Shown one piece after another: positions 1 through 6,734 of a stretch of 64,000 bases of DNA. A program made the position numbers and the translations under genes. Origin of the DNA: UBA6059 sp040222235 (lineage in GTDB: Bacteria > Bacteroidota > Bacteroidia > Cytophagales > Cyclobacteriaceae); assembly GCA_040222235.1 (NCBI GenBank), contig JAVKDO010000014.1, positions 35,618 through 99,617 on the forward strand, given 5' to 3'. Below the pieces are notes generated by a model that saw only the letters and a program-made list of their open reading frames with translations, searched no databases and was not told the origin of the DNA. The first letter of the stretch is position 1, and the number at the start of each line of letters is the position of its first letter.

Positions 1-519
1 CTTATTGACCGATCACATGATTTTATTTCAAAAAATCTGTTGAATGGACTACTGATTGCCATATTGACGATTGCCGTTATTCTTGGTATAGTCTATCGAA
101 AGATCAGCCTGGTATTGATCTCACTCACTTGTAATCTGCTACCTCTGGTTTTCATCGCTGGAGTACTAGGCTGGATGGGTATTCCACTCAGCCTATCCAA
201 TACGATCATCTTTGCAGTGAGCTTCGGGATAGCCGTAGATGACACAGTTCACTTTCTGAGCAAGTACAATCAGGAGGTCAAAAAAGGTAGTCGTCCTACG
301 GAGGCAGTCGCCAATACACTTCAATCAACTGGTAAGGCCATCATCTTTACCAGCCTGATTTTAGTCGCTGGATTCTCATTATTTGTCTTTAGCTCCTTTC
401 AAACAACCTTCTCGATCGGACTACTCATTTCGCTGACCCTCGTATTTGCGGTAGCCATAGATCTCTTCTTGCTACCCTCTCTCCTATTAATGACATCAAA
501 ATCCTCAGAAAGTCGTTAA
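1..519 (+). CDS. RND/MMPL-family transporter, C-terminal part
   Basis: The reading frame is open from the first base, so the gene starts outside the window. The visible part (about 172 residues) is a series of hydrophobic helices with the motif GIAVDDTVHFLSKY, typical of the fourth to sixth helices of the second half of RND/MMPL exporters, where acidic residues in this helix carry protons. The protein ends in hydrophobic helices and a short polar tail. It is an inner-membrane proton-driven exporter; the substrate cannot be told, and lipid or hopanoid exporters of this type are common in Bacteroidota. A glycosidase gene starts 8 bp after its stop, so the two are probably cotranscribed. Confidence 0.85.
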   Translation, partial: LIDRSHDFISKNLLNGLLIAILTIAVILGIVYRKISLVLISLTCNLLPLVFIAGVLGWMGIPLSLSNTIIFAVSFGIAVDDTVHFLSKYNQEVKKGSRPTEAVANTLQSTGKAIIFTSLILVAGFSLFVFSSFQTTFSIGLLISLTLVFAVAIDLFLLPSLLLMTSKSSESR

Positions 520-527
520 TTGCCACC

Positions 528-1562
528 ATGCCTCGATTTCTAGTCATCGGTTCTTTTGTATTGTTACCTCTCATGATACCTTTCCTGTTGTGGGAAGAAT
601 ACTCAGACTCACCAGAAATAGTAGTCACAGACAAAATCGATGGGGTCAACTTTGTCAGCCCAAGACAAGATTTTCCCGGGCATTGGATGGATTCGGTTCA
701 TCAGATCAATGCTGACTGGGTATCTATTGTGCCCTATGCTTTTAGCAGAGGCCATGTGCCAGAAGTCACCTTCGACCATGACCGACAGTGGTGGGGCGAG
801 CGCTCGGAGGGCACAGCCACTCTTATCACGAAGGCACAAGCCGCCGGCTTCAAAACGATGATCAAGCCGCACGTCTGGGTACGTGGAGACGGCTGGCCTG
901 GGGACTATGATCTGGATACTGAAGAAGAATGGAAGGCATGGGAGGTATCTTACTCGGACTATATATTAACCAATGCTAAAACCGCAGACTCACTTAATGT
1001 GGACATGCTCTGCATAGGTACGGAGTATCGTCAAGCTGTCAAGAAGAGGCCTGCCTTCTGGTCACGGTTAATCAAGGATTGTCGGCAGGTTTATGATGGC
1101 AAATTGACCTATGCGGCTAATTGGGATAACTACGATAACGTGACCTTCTGGGGAGAGTTAGACTATATAGGTGTGGATGCTTACTTCCCTGTCTGCGATC
1201 TAAAGACGCCCAACATCACCACTCTGAAAGCAGGATGGCAACCTGTAAAAGCTGAGATGAAAAAGCTTTCCGACAAACATCAACGGCCAATCATTTTTAC
1301 GGAGTACGGCTATCGCAGTGCGGACTACTCTGCCGCCGGTCACTGGGAGTTGGATCAACAGGAGTTGATGCTCAACCTCGAAGGACAGGCCATCTGCTAT
1401 CAAGCACTCTATGAGGAGTTCTGGACGGAGAACTGGATGGCTGGAGGCTTCTTATGGAAATGGCACCCTAATCCCTCAACATCCGGTGGTGAAGACAATA
1501 CACGGTATACTCCTCAGAATAAGCCCGCCATGGCGGTGATTCGAAAGTGGTACGGTCAGTAG
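528..1562 (+). CDS. GH113-like glycoside hydrolase, membrane-anchored or secreted
   Basis: The 344-residue protein has a hydrophobic N-terminus (about residues 4-22) that could be a signal or an anchor, then a TIM-barrel glycosidase domain. Two strand-end motifs fit the catalytic acids of the GH113/clan GH-A group: IGTEY with E166 as the likely acid/base and FTEYGY with E259 as the likely nucleophile. A NWDNY motif and WKWHPN near the C-terminus fit the family. GH113 members act on beta-mannan or related polysaccharides, but many Bacteroidota homologues are uncharacterised, so the substrate is inference. The start is the ATG 8 bp after the transporter stop, suggesting one transcript. Confidence 0.8.
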   Translation: MPRFLVIGSFVLLPLMIPFLLWEEYSDSPEIVVTDKIDGVNFVSPRQDFPGHWMDSVHQINADWVSIVPYAFSRGHVPEVTFDHDRQWWGERSEGTATLITKAQAAGFKTMIKPHVWVRGDGWPGDYDLDTEEEWKAWEVSYSDYILTNAKTADSLNVDMLCIGTEYRQAVKKRPAFWSRLIKDCRQVYDGKLTYAANWDNYDNVTFWGELDYIGVDAYFPVCDLKTPNITTLKAGWQPVKAEMKKLSDKHQRPIIFTEYGYRSADYSAAGHWELDQQELMLNLEGQAICYQALYEEFWTENWMAGGFLWKWHPNPSTSGGEDNTRYTPQNKPAMAVIRKWYGQ

Positions 1563-1587
1563 GGTTTGACTCCAGTTGTGTATGAAG

Positions 1588-1787
1588 AGATTCCCAAGTC
1601 TCAGTCGCTCTATGGGTTTCCTCGCAAGGAATGACGACTGCTAGTTTTGGCTAATACATAATTAAGAATCTTCGAGACATATCCAAGAACCGCTAATAAC
1701 TCCATTGTGAACAAGCTCTGGGCGTCATTCCCTTGCGACTTTGCACGTCTGACCAAGGAAGACTGAGCATAGGAGACTTGGGAATCT
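1588..1787. repeat. 200-bp MITE-like element with 15-bp terminal inverted repeats
   Basis: The gap between the glycosidase and the next gene holds a perfect 15-bp inverted pair (AGATTCCCAAGTCTC at 1588-1602, its complement at 1773-1787). A second nested, near-perfect pair lies inside (TCGCAAGGAATGACG near 1622-1636 against 1723-1738). No coding frame is convincing. The form fits a non-autonomous miniature element or a large palindromic intergenic repeat; related CATTCCC...GGGAAT sequence recurs at 11061-11133. No target-site duplication was obvious by eye. Confidence 0.55.
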
Positions 1788-1837
1788 GAGTGTATTTGTC
1801 AACAACTCCAACATTGGCAAACAGTTGATAGAACTGG

Positions 1838-2329
1838 CTAGTAGAACAGATTCACGGAACTACAGCTTCCAAGCGCACTCCCAGTTATCACAAACAAATT
1901 TCCATAGTCACTATCTTCAAAGTTCTCCAAGGATGAACCCGTCAGCAAGTTGACCATTGCGGGTACGGTATTACTATGCCCAGTAATCAGGACAGTTTGA
2001 CCACTGTGCTTTCCTAATACCTCCGCTAGGAAGCTTTCTGGATCAGATGGATCATACTCCAGTACCTCCAGACTATTCCCACTGGCGGTGGGTACTCCCG
2101 TCAGTCGCGTACGATTGTAAGGTGTAGAATAGACAGCTGAGACTGACTGCCGCTCCAACATTTGCGATAGTCGCTCGGCGCGTGCTTGACCCACTGGCGT
2201 CAATGCGGGATTATCACCTACCGATAATTTCTCTGCGTGGCGAACAATGATCAAAGTGGTAGGTTCTATTTGAGGCTGACAACTTGCAAGTATGAGAAAT
2301 AAGGAAAGAGCGTAGAATAGATACTTCAT
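1838..2329 (-). CDS. SixA-like histidine phosphatase lipoprotein
   Basis: The 163-residue protein starts with a lipoprotein signal peptide whose lipobox LASC places the lipidated cysteine at residue 17. The histidine phosphatase core follows: RHAEK with the phospho-accepting H31, a conserved arginine in the NRTRLT segment, and the second catalytic histidine H118 in TGHSN. It is short, like SixA and the small branch-2 phosphatases. It probably acts in the periplasm as a phosphomonoesterase; a regulatory role as for cytoplasmic SixA is unlikely given the lipid anchor. It is transcribed divergently from the peroxiredoxin gene with 43 bp between the starts. Confidence 0.85.
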   Translation of the reverse strand: MKYLFYALSLFLILASCQPQIEPTTLIIVRHAEKLSVGDNPALTPVGQARAERLSQMLERQSVSAVYSTPYNRTRLTGVPTASGNSLEVLEYDPSDPESFLAEVLGKHSGQTVLITGHSNTVPAMVNLLTGSSLENFEDSDYGNLFVITGSALGSCSSVNLFY

Positions 2330-2372
2330 ATCAAAAAGTTAAACTTAAAGCCGTAAAGTAAATCTATCTAGA

Positions 2373-2834
2373 ATGACAAAGAAATTAGCGAAAGGAGACA
2401 AAATACCCTCGTTCAAACTGAAGGATCAAAATGATGAATGGGTCAATATTGAAGACCACATCGGACAGTCTCCAACGGTGATTTACTTCTACCCCAAGGA
2501 TGATACGCCTGGCTGTACAAGAGAGGCATGCAGATTCAGGGATAGCTTTGAGGATTTTGAAGCACACAATGCGAGGGTCTTCGGTATTAGTGCTGATAGT
2601 CCCCGATCGCACAAGCGCTTTGCTGAAAAACATCGGCTCAACTTCACTCTGCTGAGCGACCAAACGCGGAAAGTCGAAAAGCAATTTGGAGTGCCACGCA
2701 GCGTCCTCGGTCTACTGCCGGGAAGAGTGACCTTTATTGTGGATCGGTCAGGTATCATTCAGCATATATTCAGCTCTCAATGGAATGCGGATAAGCACGT
2801 CAGAGAGGCGATTCGGGTAATTAAGAAGATGTAA
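2373..2834 (+). CDS. bcp: thioredoxin-dependent thiol peroxidase (PrxQ/BCP type)
   Basis: The 153-residue cytoplasmic protein matches the BCP/PrxQ peroxiredoxins in length and motifs. YPKDDTPGCTREACRFRD holds the peroxidatic cysteine C48 and the resolving cysteine C53 five residues later, the 1-Cys/atypical 2-Cys arrangement of this subfamily. The enzyme reduces H2O2 and organic hydroperoxides using thioredoxin; a thioredoxin gene lies at 43 kb. The later GRVTFIVDRSGIIQHIF segment is the usual beta-strand and tight turn of the fold. The gene is followed by AT-rich sequence and the YceI gene, so this looks like a small oxidative-stress neighbourhood. Confidence 0.93.
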   Translation: MTKKLAKGDKIPSFKLKDQNDEWVNIEDHIGQSPTVIYFYPKDDTPGCTREACRFRDSFEDFEAHNARVFGISADSPRSHKRFAEKHRLNFTLLSDQTRKVEKQFGVPRSVLGLLPGRVTFIVDRSGIIQHIFSSQWNADKHVREAIRVIKKM

Positions 2835-2941
2835 CGTAATTATAAAACACTGTTTTACAGCATTTTGTGAATTCTATTAGTTTATATGTAACTACATATA
2901 ATGTATATACGTATTAATGTGTGAACTTAAAAAAATAGAAT

Positions 2942-3484
2942 ATGGAAACTGCAACTAACACCAAATGGGCAATAGACCCCACCCACTCAGAAATCACATT
3001 TAAAGTAAAGCATCTTGTGATCTCAACTGTCACTGGCAAATTCAATGAGTTTAGCGGAAGCCTGACTCAAACTGGAGAGAATCTAGAGAATGCCCAGATT
3101 GAGTTCCAGGCAAAGATAGATAGCATCTCCACCGGAGTAGCCGATAGAGACAACCATCTGAAGTCGGATGACTTTTTCAATGCTGCAGAGTATCCTGAAA
3201 TGAAATTCGCTGGTAAGTCTTTTAATAAAACTGGTGAGGATACCTATCAGCTCGTTGGCGACTTGACGATCAGAGACGTGACCAAGGAAGTGGCGCTAGA
3301 CGTAACCCACGGCGGTACAGTCGTCGATCCTTATGGACAGACGAAAGCTGGATTTGAAATCGAAGGCAAGATCAACCGAAAGGATTTTAACTTGAGCTGG
3401 AGTGCCCTAACGGAAACTGGTGCTGTGGTTGTAAGTGAAGAGGTAAAACTCGCGCTCAATGTACAGCTCGTAGCACAACAATGA
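2942..3484 (+). CDS. YceI-family lipocalin-like protein
   Basis: The 180-residue protein is a full YceI domain: the opening WAIDPTHSEITFKVKHLVISTVTG, the DNHLKSDDFFNAAEYPEM loop and the closing SWSALTETGAVVVSEEV are all family hallmarks. YceI proteins form an extended lipocalin barrel that binds an isoprenoid quinone or other amphiphile. There is no signal peptide, so this copy should be cytoplasmic, unlike E. coli YceI. The stop codon lies inside the left arm of a palindromic element. The gene lies among redox genes (peroxiredoxin before, nitroreductase after). Confidence 0.92.
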   Translation: METATNTKWAIDPTHSEITFKVKHLVISTVTGKFNEFSGSLTQTGENLENAQIEFQAKIDSISTGVADRDNHLKSDDFFNAAEYPEMKFAGKSFNKTGEDTYQLVGDLTIRDVTKEVALDVTHGGTVVDPYGQTKAGFEIEGKINRKDFNLSWSALTETGAVVVSEEVKLALNVQLVAQQ

Positions 3485-3570
3485 TTGTTATTAAGATATG
3501 CTCCTTATTATCCCTCTCGTTGAGAGGGTGAAGGGAGAGGATTGATTAACGCATATCTTAATAATGATCA
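3482..3570. repeat. 89-bp palindromic element with 20-bp terminal inverted repeats
   Basis: The arms at 3482-3501 and 3551-3570 are complementary over 20 bp with two mismatches (core TTATTAAGATATGC). The centre holds a perfect 7-bp hairpin, CCCTCTC-GTT-GAGAGGG, at 3512-3528. The left arm contains the stop codon of the YceI gene. It may have been acquired as a small mobile element and may now act as a transcription stop, but it lacks a T-tract. Confidence 0.6.
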
Positions 3571-3593
3571 ATTAGACAAGCAAAAAACAAATC

Positions 3594-4196
3594 ATGACAA
3601 GCATAACAAATAAGCCTCAGGCACAAACAGATCACGATATCCATCCATTAATCACCAAAAGATGGAGCCCACGAGCGTTTGCTGAGCAACCGATCAGTAC
3701 TGACACCCTCAACAGGCTCTTCGAAGCGGCGAGATGGGCAGCCTCCTCTTACAATGAGCAACCATGGAGATTTGTCTATGCGCATAAAGGATCGGAAGCC
3801 TATGACAAACTAATGTCATCTATCAATCCATTTAATCAAGCCTGGGCCAAATCCGCGCCTTTGCTCATACTAGGGATCGTGAAAAACGGCTTTAGTCATA
3901 ACAGCAGCGAGAACAGACATGCCATGTATGATCTCGGCGCAGCTGTGGCCAATATGAGCCTGCAAGGAACCGAAGAGGGCATCTACTTCCACCAAATGGC
4001 AGGGTTTGATCCAGATCAGGCAAGGCAATCATTTGGGATACCAGAGGAATACACACCAGTCGTAGCAATAGCCGCTGGCTATCTGGGCGATGCGGCTACC
4101 CTACCGGAAAACCTCAGAGAAAAGGAGTACACACCAAAACAAAGAAATAAAATTGAAGCCTTCGCTTTTGAGGGTGAGTTTAATACAACTGCCTAG
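3594..4196 (+). CDS. nitroreductase-family flavoprotein
   Basis: The 200-residue protein has the nitroreductase N-terminus: HPLITKRWSPRAF supplies the arginine-rich FMN-binding loop, and LFEAARWAASSYNEQPWRF the next helix and the Asn-Glu-Gln-Pro-Trp motif. The remainder (LGAAVANMSLQGTEEGI; FGIPEEYTPVVAIAAGYLG) is the usual dimer core. Enzymes of this family reduce nitroaromatics, quinones or enones with NAD(P)H through FMN; the physiological substrate is not predictable. No signal peptide is present. It sits between two palindromic repeats in a group of redox genes. Confidence 0.9.
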   Translation: MTSITNKPQAQTDHDIHPLITKRWSPRAFAEQPISTDTLNRLFEAARWAASSYNEQPWRFVYAHKGSEAYDKLMSSINPFNQAWAKSAPLLILGIVKNGFSHNSSENRHAMYDLGAAVANMSLQGTEEGIYFHQMAGFDPDQARQSFGIPEEYTPVVAIAAGYLGDAATLPENLREKEYTPKQRNKIEAFAFEGEFNTTA

Positions 4197-4223
4197 CATA
4201 CCAAGCCGCAGCGGTCAGGTTGA

Positions 4224-4277
4224 GCCTGCCTAGTCGGCAGACAGGCCTGTCGAAACCCAAAGGGTCCTTCGACAAGC
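4224..4277. repeat. REP-like palindromic repeat
   Basis: Two adjacent hairpins fill the gap before the pirin gene. GCCTGCC at 4224-4230 pairs with the GGCAGACAGGC segment at 4236-4246. GCCTGTCGAA at 4245-4254 pairs with TTCGACAAGC at 4268-4277, with an inner ACCC/GGGT stem. Sequences of this type (CCTTCGACAAGC) are multi-copy intergenic palindromes in many bacterial genomes. Confidence 0.6.
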
Positions 4278-4347
4278 TTAGGAAGACAGGCCTGGCCAGA
4301 AGCAGTTGATTTTTAAAAAGCTAAGAACAATCAAGAAAGGAAAAACC

Positions 4348-5067
4348 ATGAAAACTGTATTGCACAGAGCAGAAACCAGAGGATCAGCCAACTTCGGATG
4401 GCTGGACAGTAAGCATACCTTTAGCTTTGGGAGATACTACAATCCCGAGCGGCTGAACTTTGGGGCACTGCGTGTACTCAATGATGATATCGTGTCTGGT
4501 GGGGCTGGATTCGGCGCTCATCCACATGATAATATGGAGATCGTATCAATACCACTTCGTGGAGACTTGAAGCACGAGGACAGCACTGGTCGCGGTGAGA
4601 TCATCAAGACCGGTGATATACAGATCATGTCTGCGGGTAGTGGCTTACAGCATAGTGAGTTCAACCCCAACAAAGACCAGGAAGTGAACTTCCTCCAGAT
4701 CTGGGTGCTGCCTAAGGAGCACAACATAACACCGAGATACGATCAGAAATCCTTCGATGCTAATAAGCGTAAGAACAGCATTCAGACAGTGGTCTCTCCT
4801 ACTGACGAACAAGCAGTCTGGATCAATCAGGATGCCTACTTTTCGTTGAGTGACTTGGCTAAGGGCGCATCTATCGACTACAAGATGAATCATACCGGCA
4901 ATGGTGTGTATGTCTTTGTCCTTGAAGGAGAAGCTACTGTTGGGGACACCACTTTAGATCGCAGAGATGGATTAGGTGTCTGGGACACTGAGAAGGTCAG
5001 CATCACTGCTTCTGTAGATACTCAACTGCTCTTCGTCGAAGTGCCGATGCTGGAGCTAGGTAGATAA
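4348..5067 (+). CDS. pirin-family protein (bicupin)
   Basis: The 239-residue protein has the pirin opening R(A/G)xRGSAxFGWLDSKHTFSFG and the metal-binding cupin motif HPHDNMEIVSI, followed by GDIQIMSAGSGLQHSEFNP; these supply the three His and one Glu that bind iron. A second cupin half fills the C-terminus. Bacterial pirins of this length often have quercetin 2,3-dioxygenase activity or act as regulators; which applies here is not known. The chosen ATG at 4348 is preceded by an AGAAAGGA ribosome-binding site; an upstream TTG at 4306 would add 14 non-conserved residues and was rejected. Confidence 0.92.
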   Translation: MKTVLHRAETRGSANFGWLDSKHTFSFGRYYNPERLNFGALRVLNDDIVSGGAGFGAHPHDNMEIVSIPLRGDLKHEDSTGRGEIIKTGDIQIMSAGSGLQHSEFNPNKDQEVNFLQIWVLPKEHNITPRYDQKSFDANKRKNSIQTVVSPTDEQAVWINQDAYFSLSDLAKGASIDYKMNHTGNGVYVFVLEGEATVGDTTLDRRDGLGVWDTEKVSITASVDTQLLFVEVPMLELGR

Positions 5068-5090
5068 CTTACGAATCAACCATAATAGTG

Positions 5091-5122
5091 AAGCCCATTG
5101 GATCTAACCTGATGGGCTTTAT
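5091..5122 (+). terminator. intrinsic terminator after the pirin gene
   Basis: AAGCCCAT at 5091-5098 pairs with ATGGGCTT at 5112-5119, and a short T-rich run (TTTATT) follows. It lies 24 bp after the pirin stop on the same strand. The T-run is short, so efficiency is uncertain. Confidence 0.6.
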
Positions 5123-5144
5123 TGGATCCGTGAAATCTCCCGCT

Positions 5145-5167
5145 GGCGCAAGTGTGTCACTTGTGCC
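5145..5167. repeat. small inverted repeat
   Basis: GGCGCAAGTG at 5145-5154 faces CACTTGTGCC at 5158-5167 (one mismatch). With the preceding CGCTGG it resembles the sequence at 10940-10980, so both probably belong to one intergenic repeat family. Confidence 0.45.
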
Positions 5168-5207
5168 TATCCATGCTAACTTTGCCCTATTGAACTAAGT
5201 CAAGGAA

Positions 5208-5417
5208 ATGACCCAACAAGACGGAACCCAGAGATCAAATCTCGAAATCGGCGATACCGTAGATGTCGTCCAAAAGCATCATCAGCGCTCCGGCGAGCTG
5301 ACCCGAGGTGAAGTCAGCAGAATACTGACAAAATCGTCCAATCATCCCCATGGCATCAAGGTGCAATTGGAGACTAGAGAAGTTGGCAGGGTGAAGACGG
5401 TGGTGGAAGAGGATTAA
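5208..5417 (+). CDS. YwbE-family protein
   Basis: The 69-residue protein matches the small YwbE (DUF2196) family over its whole length: an IGDTVDVVQKHHQRSGELTRG segment, then ILTKSSNHPHGIKVQLE and VGRVK near the end. It is basic to neutral, has no membrane segment and is probably a small beta-barrel of the SH3 or KOW type. The family has no established function. The gene stands alone; its ATG follows TCAAGGAAATG, a good ribosome-binding site. Confidence 0.85.
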   Translation: MTQQDGTQRSNLEIGDTVDVVQKHHQRSGELTRGEVSRILTKSSNHPHGIKVQLETREVGRVKTVVEED

Positions 5418-5491
5418 GCGACCGCAGAGTTACGATTGCAAAGCCTCAACAGATAAAGTGAACAGTAATTACTCAAACCAATCTCCATCTG

Positions 5492-5776
5492 CTAACCTCT
5501 CCAACCTTTCTCATTTGATACTTTATGAATTGTCAATGAAACAATCAAGGCACAAAATACCAACATACTGAAGGAGCCGATTTCTATTCCTATTATGTGT
5601 GGGAAGAGTGCGATAGGTATCCACAGACAATGAAACCCGATAAACCCGAGTATCACGAATGTTCCTGCGACGTATTTATTCGTGTCTTTATCAATAAAAG
5701 TCTTGTACGCAAATAGATACAAGGAACATAGCGCATATGAAACCAAGAATACCATCAAACCCAATAAGACACTCAT
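5492..5776 (-). CDS. small membrane protein, unknown
   Basis: The frame encodes 94 residues with three likely transmembrane helices: a signal-like N-terminal helix (residues 2-24), a second near 40-60 and a third near 68-86. No family was recognised. The short cytoplasmic or periplasmic loop carries FIDKDTNKYV. It stands alone between YwbE and a run of palindromic repeats, on the opposite strand to YwbE. It is accepted as a gene because of its coherent hydrophobic pattern and the ATG start, but it could be lineage-specific. Confidence 0.6.
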   Translation of the reverse strand: MSVLLGLMVFLVSYALCSLYLFAYKTFIDKDTNKYVAGTFVILGFIGFHCLWIPIALFPHIIGIEIGSFSMLVFCALIVSLTIHKVSNEKGWRG

Positions 5777-5841
5777 AACGCAATTAAATAATGATCACTT
5801 CTTGATTTACAGTACTAGTGATCAAAGTTTTTAATCCCCTC

Positions 5842-5909
5842 AGAGTCACCTGCAAGGGACTCTAAGTTATCCTGCTTTATGCTCAGAGTTCTCTGCGAGT
5901 AACTCTGAG
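5842..5909. repeat. two tandem palindromes, copies of a local repeat
   Basis: The first palindrome pairs AGAGTC (5842-5847) with GACTCT (5858-5863). The second pairs CTCAGAGTT (5882-5890) with AACTCTGAG (5901-5909), perfect over 9 bp with a 10-base loop. The second is repeated base for base at 6583-6610 on the far side of the FISUMP-like gene. Confidence 0.65.
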
Positions 5910-5942
5910 TTGGAGGAAAGGTATAAAAACTTTCAGAGCATT

Positions 5943-6533
5943 TTACTCTTCGGATTGCTCTGCATCACAAACACATCTTATAGGAAAAATCCGATACTCA
6001 TCAGGTTTGCTTTGTTTCAAATGGTGCTTGTGCGTGTGCCCCATAATAGAGTAGGGAGTAAAATGCATATGAAATCGATCATCTGTAATTTGATTTTCAG
6101 TCCAATAGTCGACGAAGGAGCCTTTTCTAACCTTGCCACCCTCTATCCTCCCATAGCCTTTTATATTGAGCACATTCTCCTGGAAGATGTTGTATTTATC
6201 GAGAAAGTCGACACGATATGCTTTTGGATTGCTTTCCATCATTATTGCGACTTGCGCATCCTGGAATGATTCAACAAAAGCGTTCCAATCTGACATGGTA
6301 GGCAACCTCCAGCCATCAGGACATGACGCATCTAAATGTTGAAAATCGTAAAAACGGATATAATCACAGTCGTCTACACATAGGCTACCAGTCACATCAT
6401 ACCTGAGGTTTTCGGTCATCCAGTAGAGGTCTCCCAATTGTGTAATCTGATAAGTCGTGCCATCTCTCACATCTACCAATGTCTGAGCTGATAAACTATT
6501 ACAAAGGAGTACTAAGATTACCGTAAGTCTCAT
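5943..6533 (-). CDS. FISUMP-like secreted protein
   Basis: The 196-residue protein has a cleavable signal peptide ending SLSAQ (about residues 1-17). The mature part has the pattern of the Fibrobacter succinogenes major paralogous domain: DGTTYQITQLGDLYWMTENLRYD near the start and CPDGWRLPTMSDWNAF in the middle, with the conserved cysteine-rich turns and a C-terminal IRCVCD. Such domains are common on Bacteroidota surface and secreted proteins and resemble C-type-lectin folds; binding targets are unknown. The gene is flanked on both sides by identical 9-bp-stem palindromes. Confidence 0.72.
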   Translation of the reverse strand: MRLTVILVLLCNSLSAQTLVDVRDGTTYQITQLGDLYWMTENLRYDVTGSLCVDDCDYIRFYDFQHLDASCPDGWRLPTMSDWNAFVESFQDAQVAIMMESNPKAYRVDFLDKYNIFQENVLNIKGYGRIEGGKVRKGSFVDYWTENQITDDRFHMHFTPYSIMGHTHKHHLKQSKPDEYRIFPIRCVCDAEQSEE

Positions 6534-6582
6534 CTTATCACTTTCAACTCATTTTCAATTCTCCATTATCAATTTATCCTTA

Positions 6583-6610
6583 CTCAGAGTTCTCTGCGAG
6601 TAACTCTGAG
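6583..6610. repeat. palindrome identical to the one at 5882-5909
   Basis: CTCAGAGTT at 6583-6591 pairs with AACTCTGAG at 6602-6610; the loop CTCTGCGAGT is the same as in the other copy. The following sequence to 6734 is low-complexity (repeated CTCAATT/TCAATT words) without a gene. Confidence 0.65.
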
Positions 6611-6734
6611 TGGGAGCCGGATTACATATCCACGCCAGCCTGGTTTCGTAACAGCTCAGAACGCTCCAACTTTCAGCTCTCAGTTATCCACTAACCCATT
6701 CTCAATTCTCAATTGTCAAATCTCAATTACGAGT

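Noticed and set aside
2835..2941. AT-rich palindromes (AAAACACTGTTTT, ATATGTAACTACATAT) before the YceI gene
   Set aside because: Stems of only 5-7 bp in an AT-rich gap; they could be part of a promoter or terminator but are not distinguishable from chance.
5910..6269. A + strand frame opposite the FISUMP-like gene
   Set aside because: The minus-strand frame has a signal peptide and family motifs; this one is a shadow.
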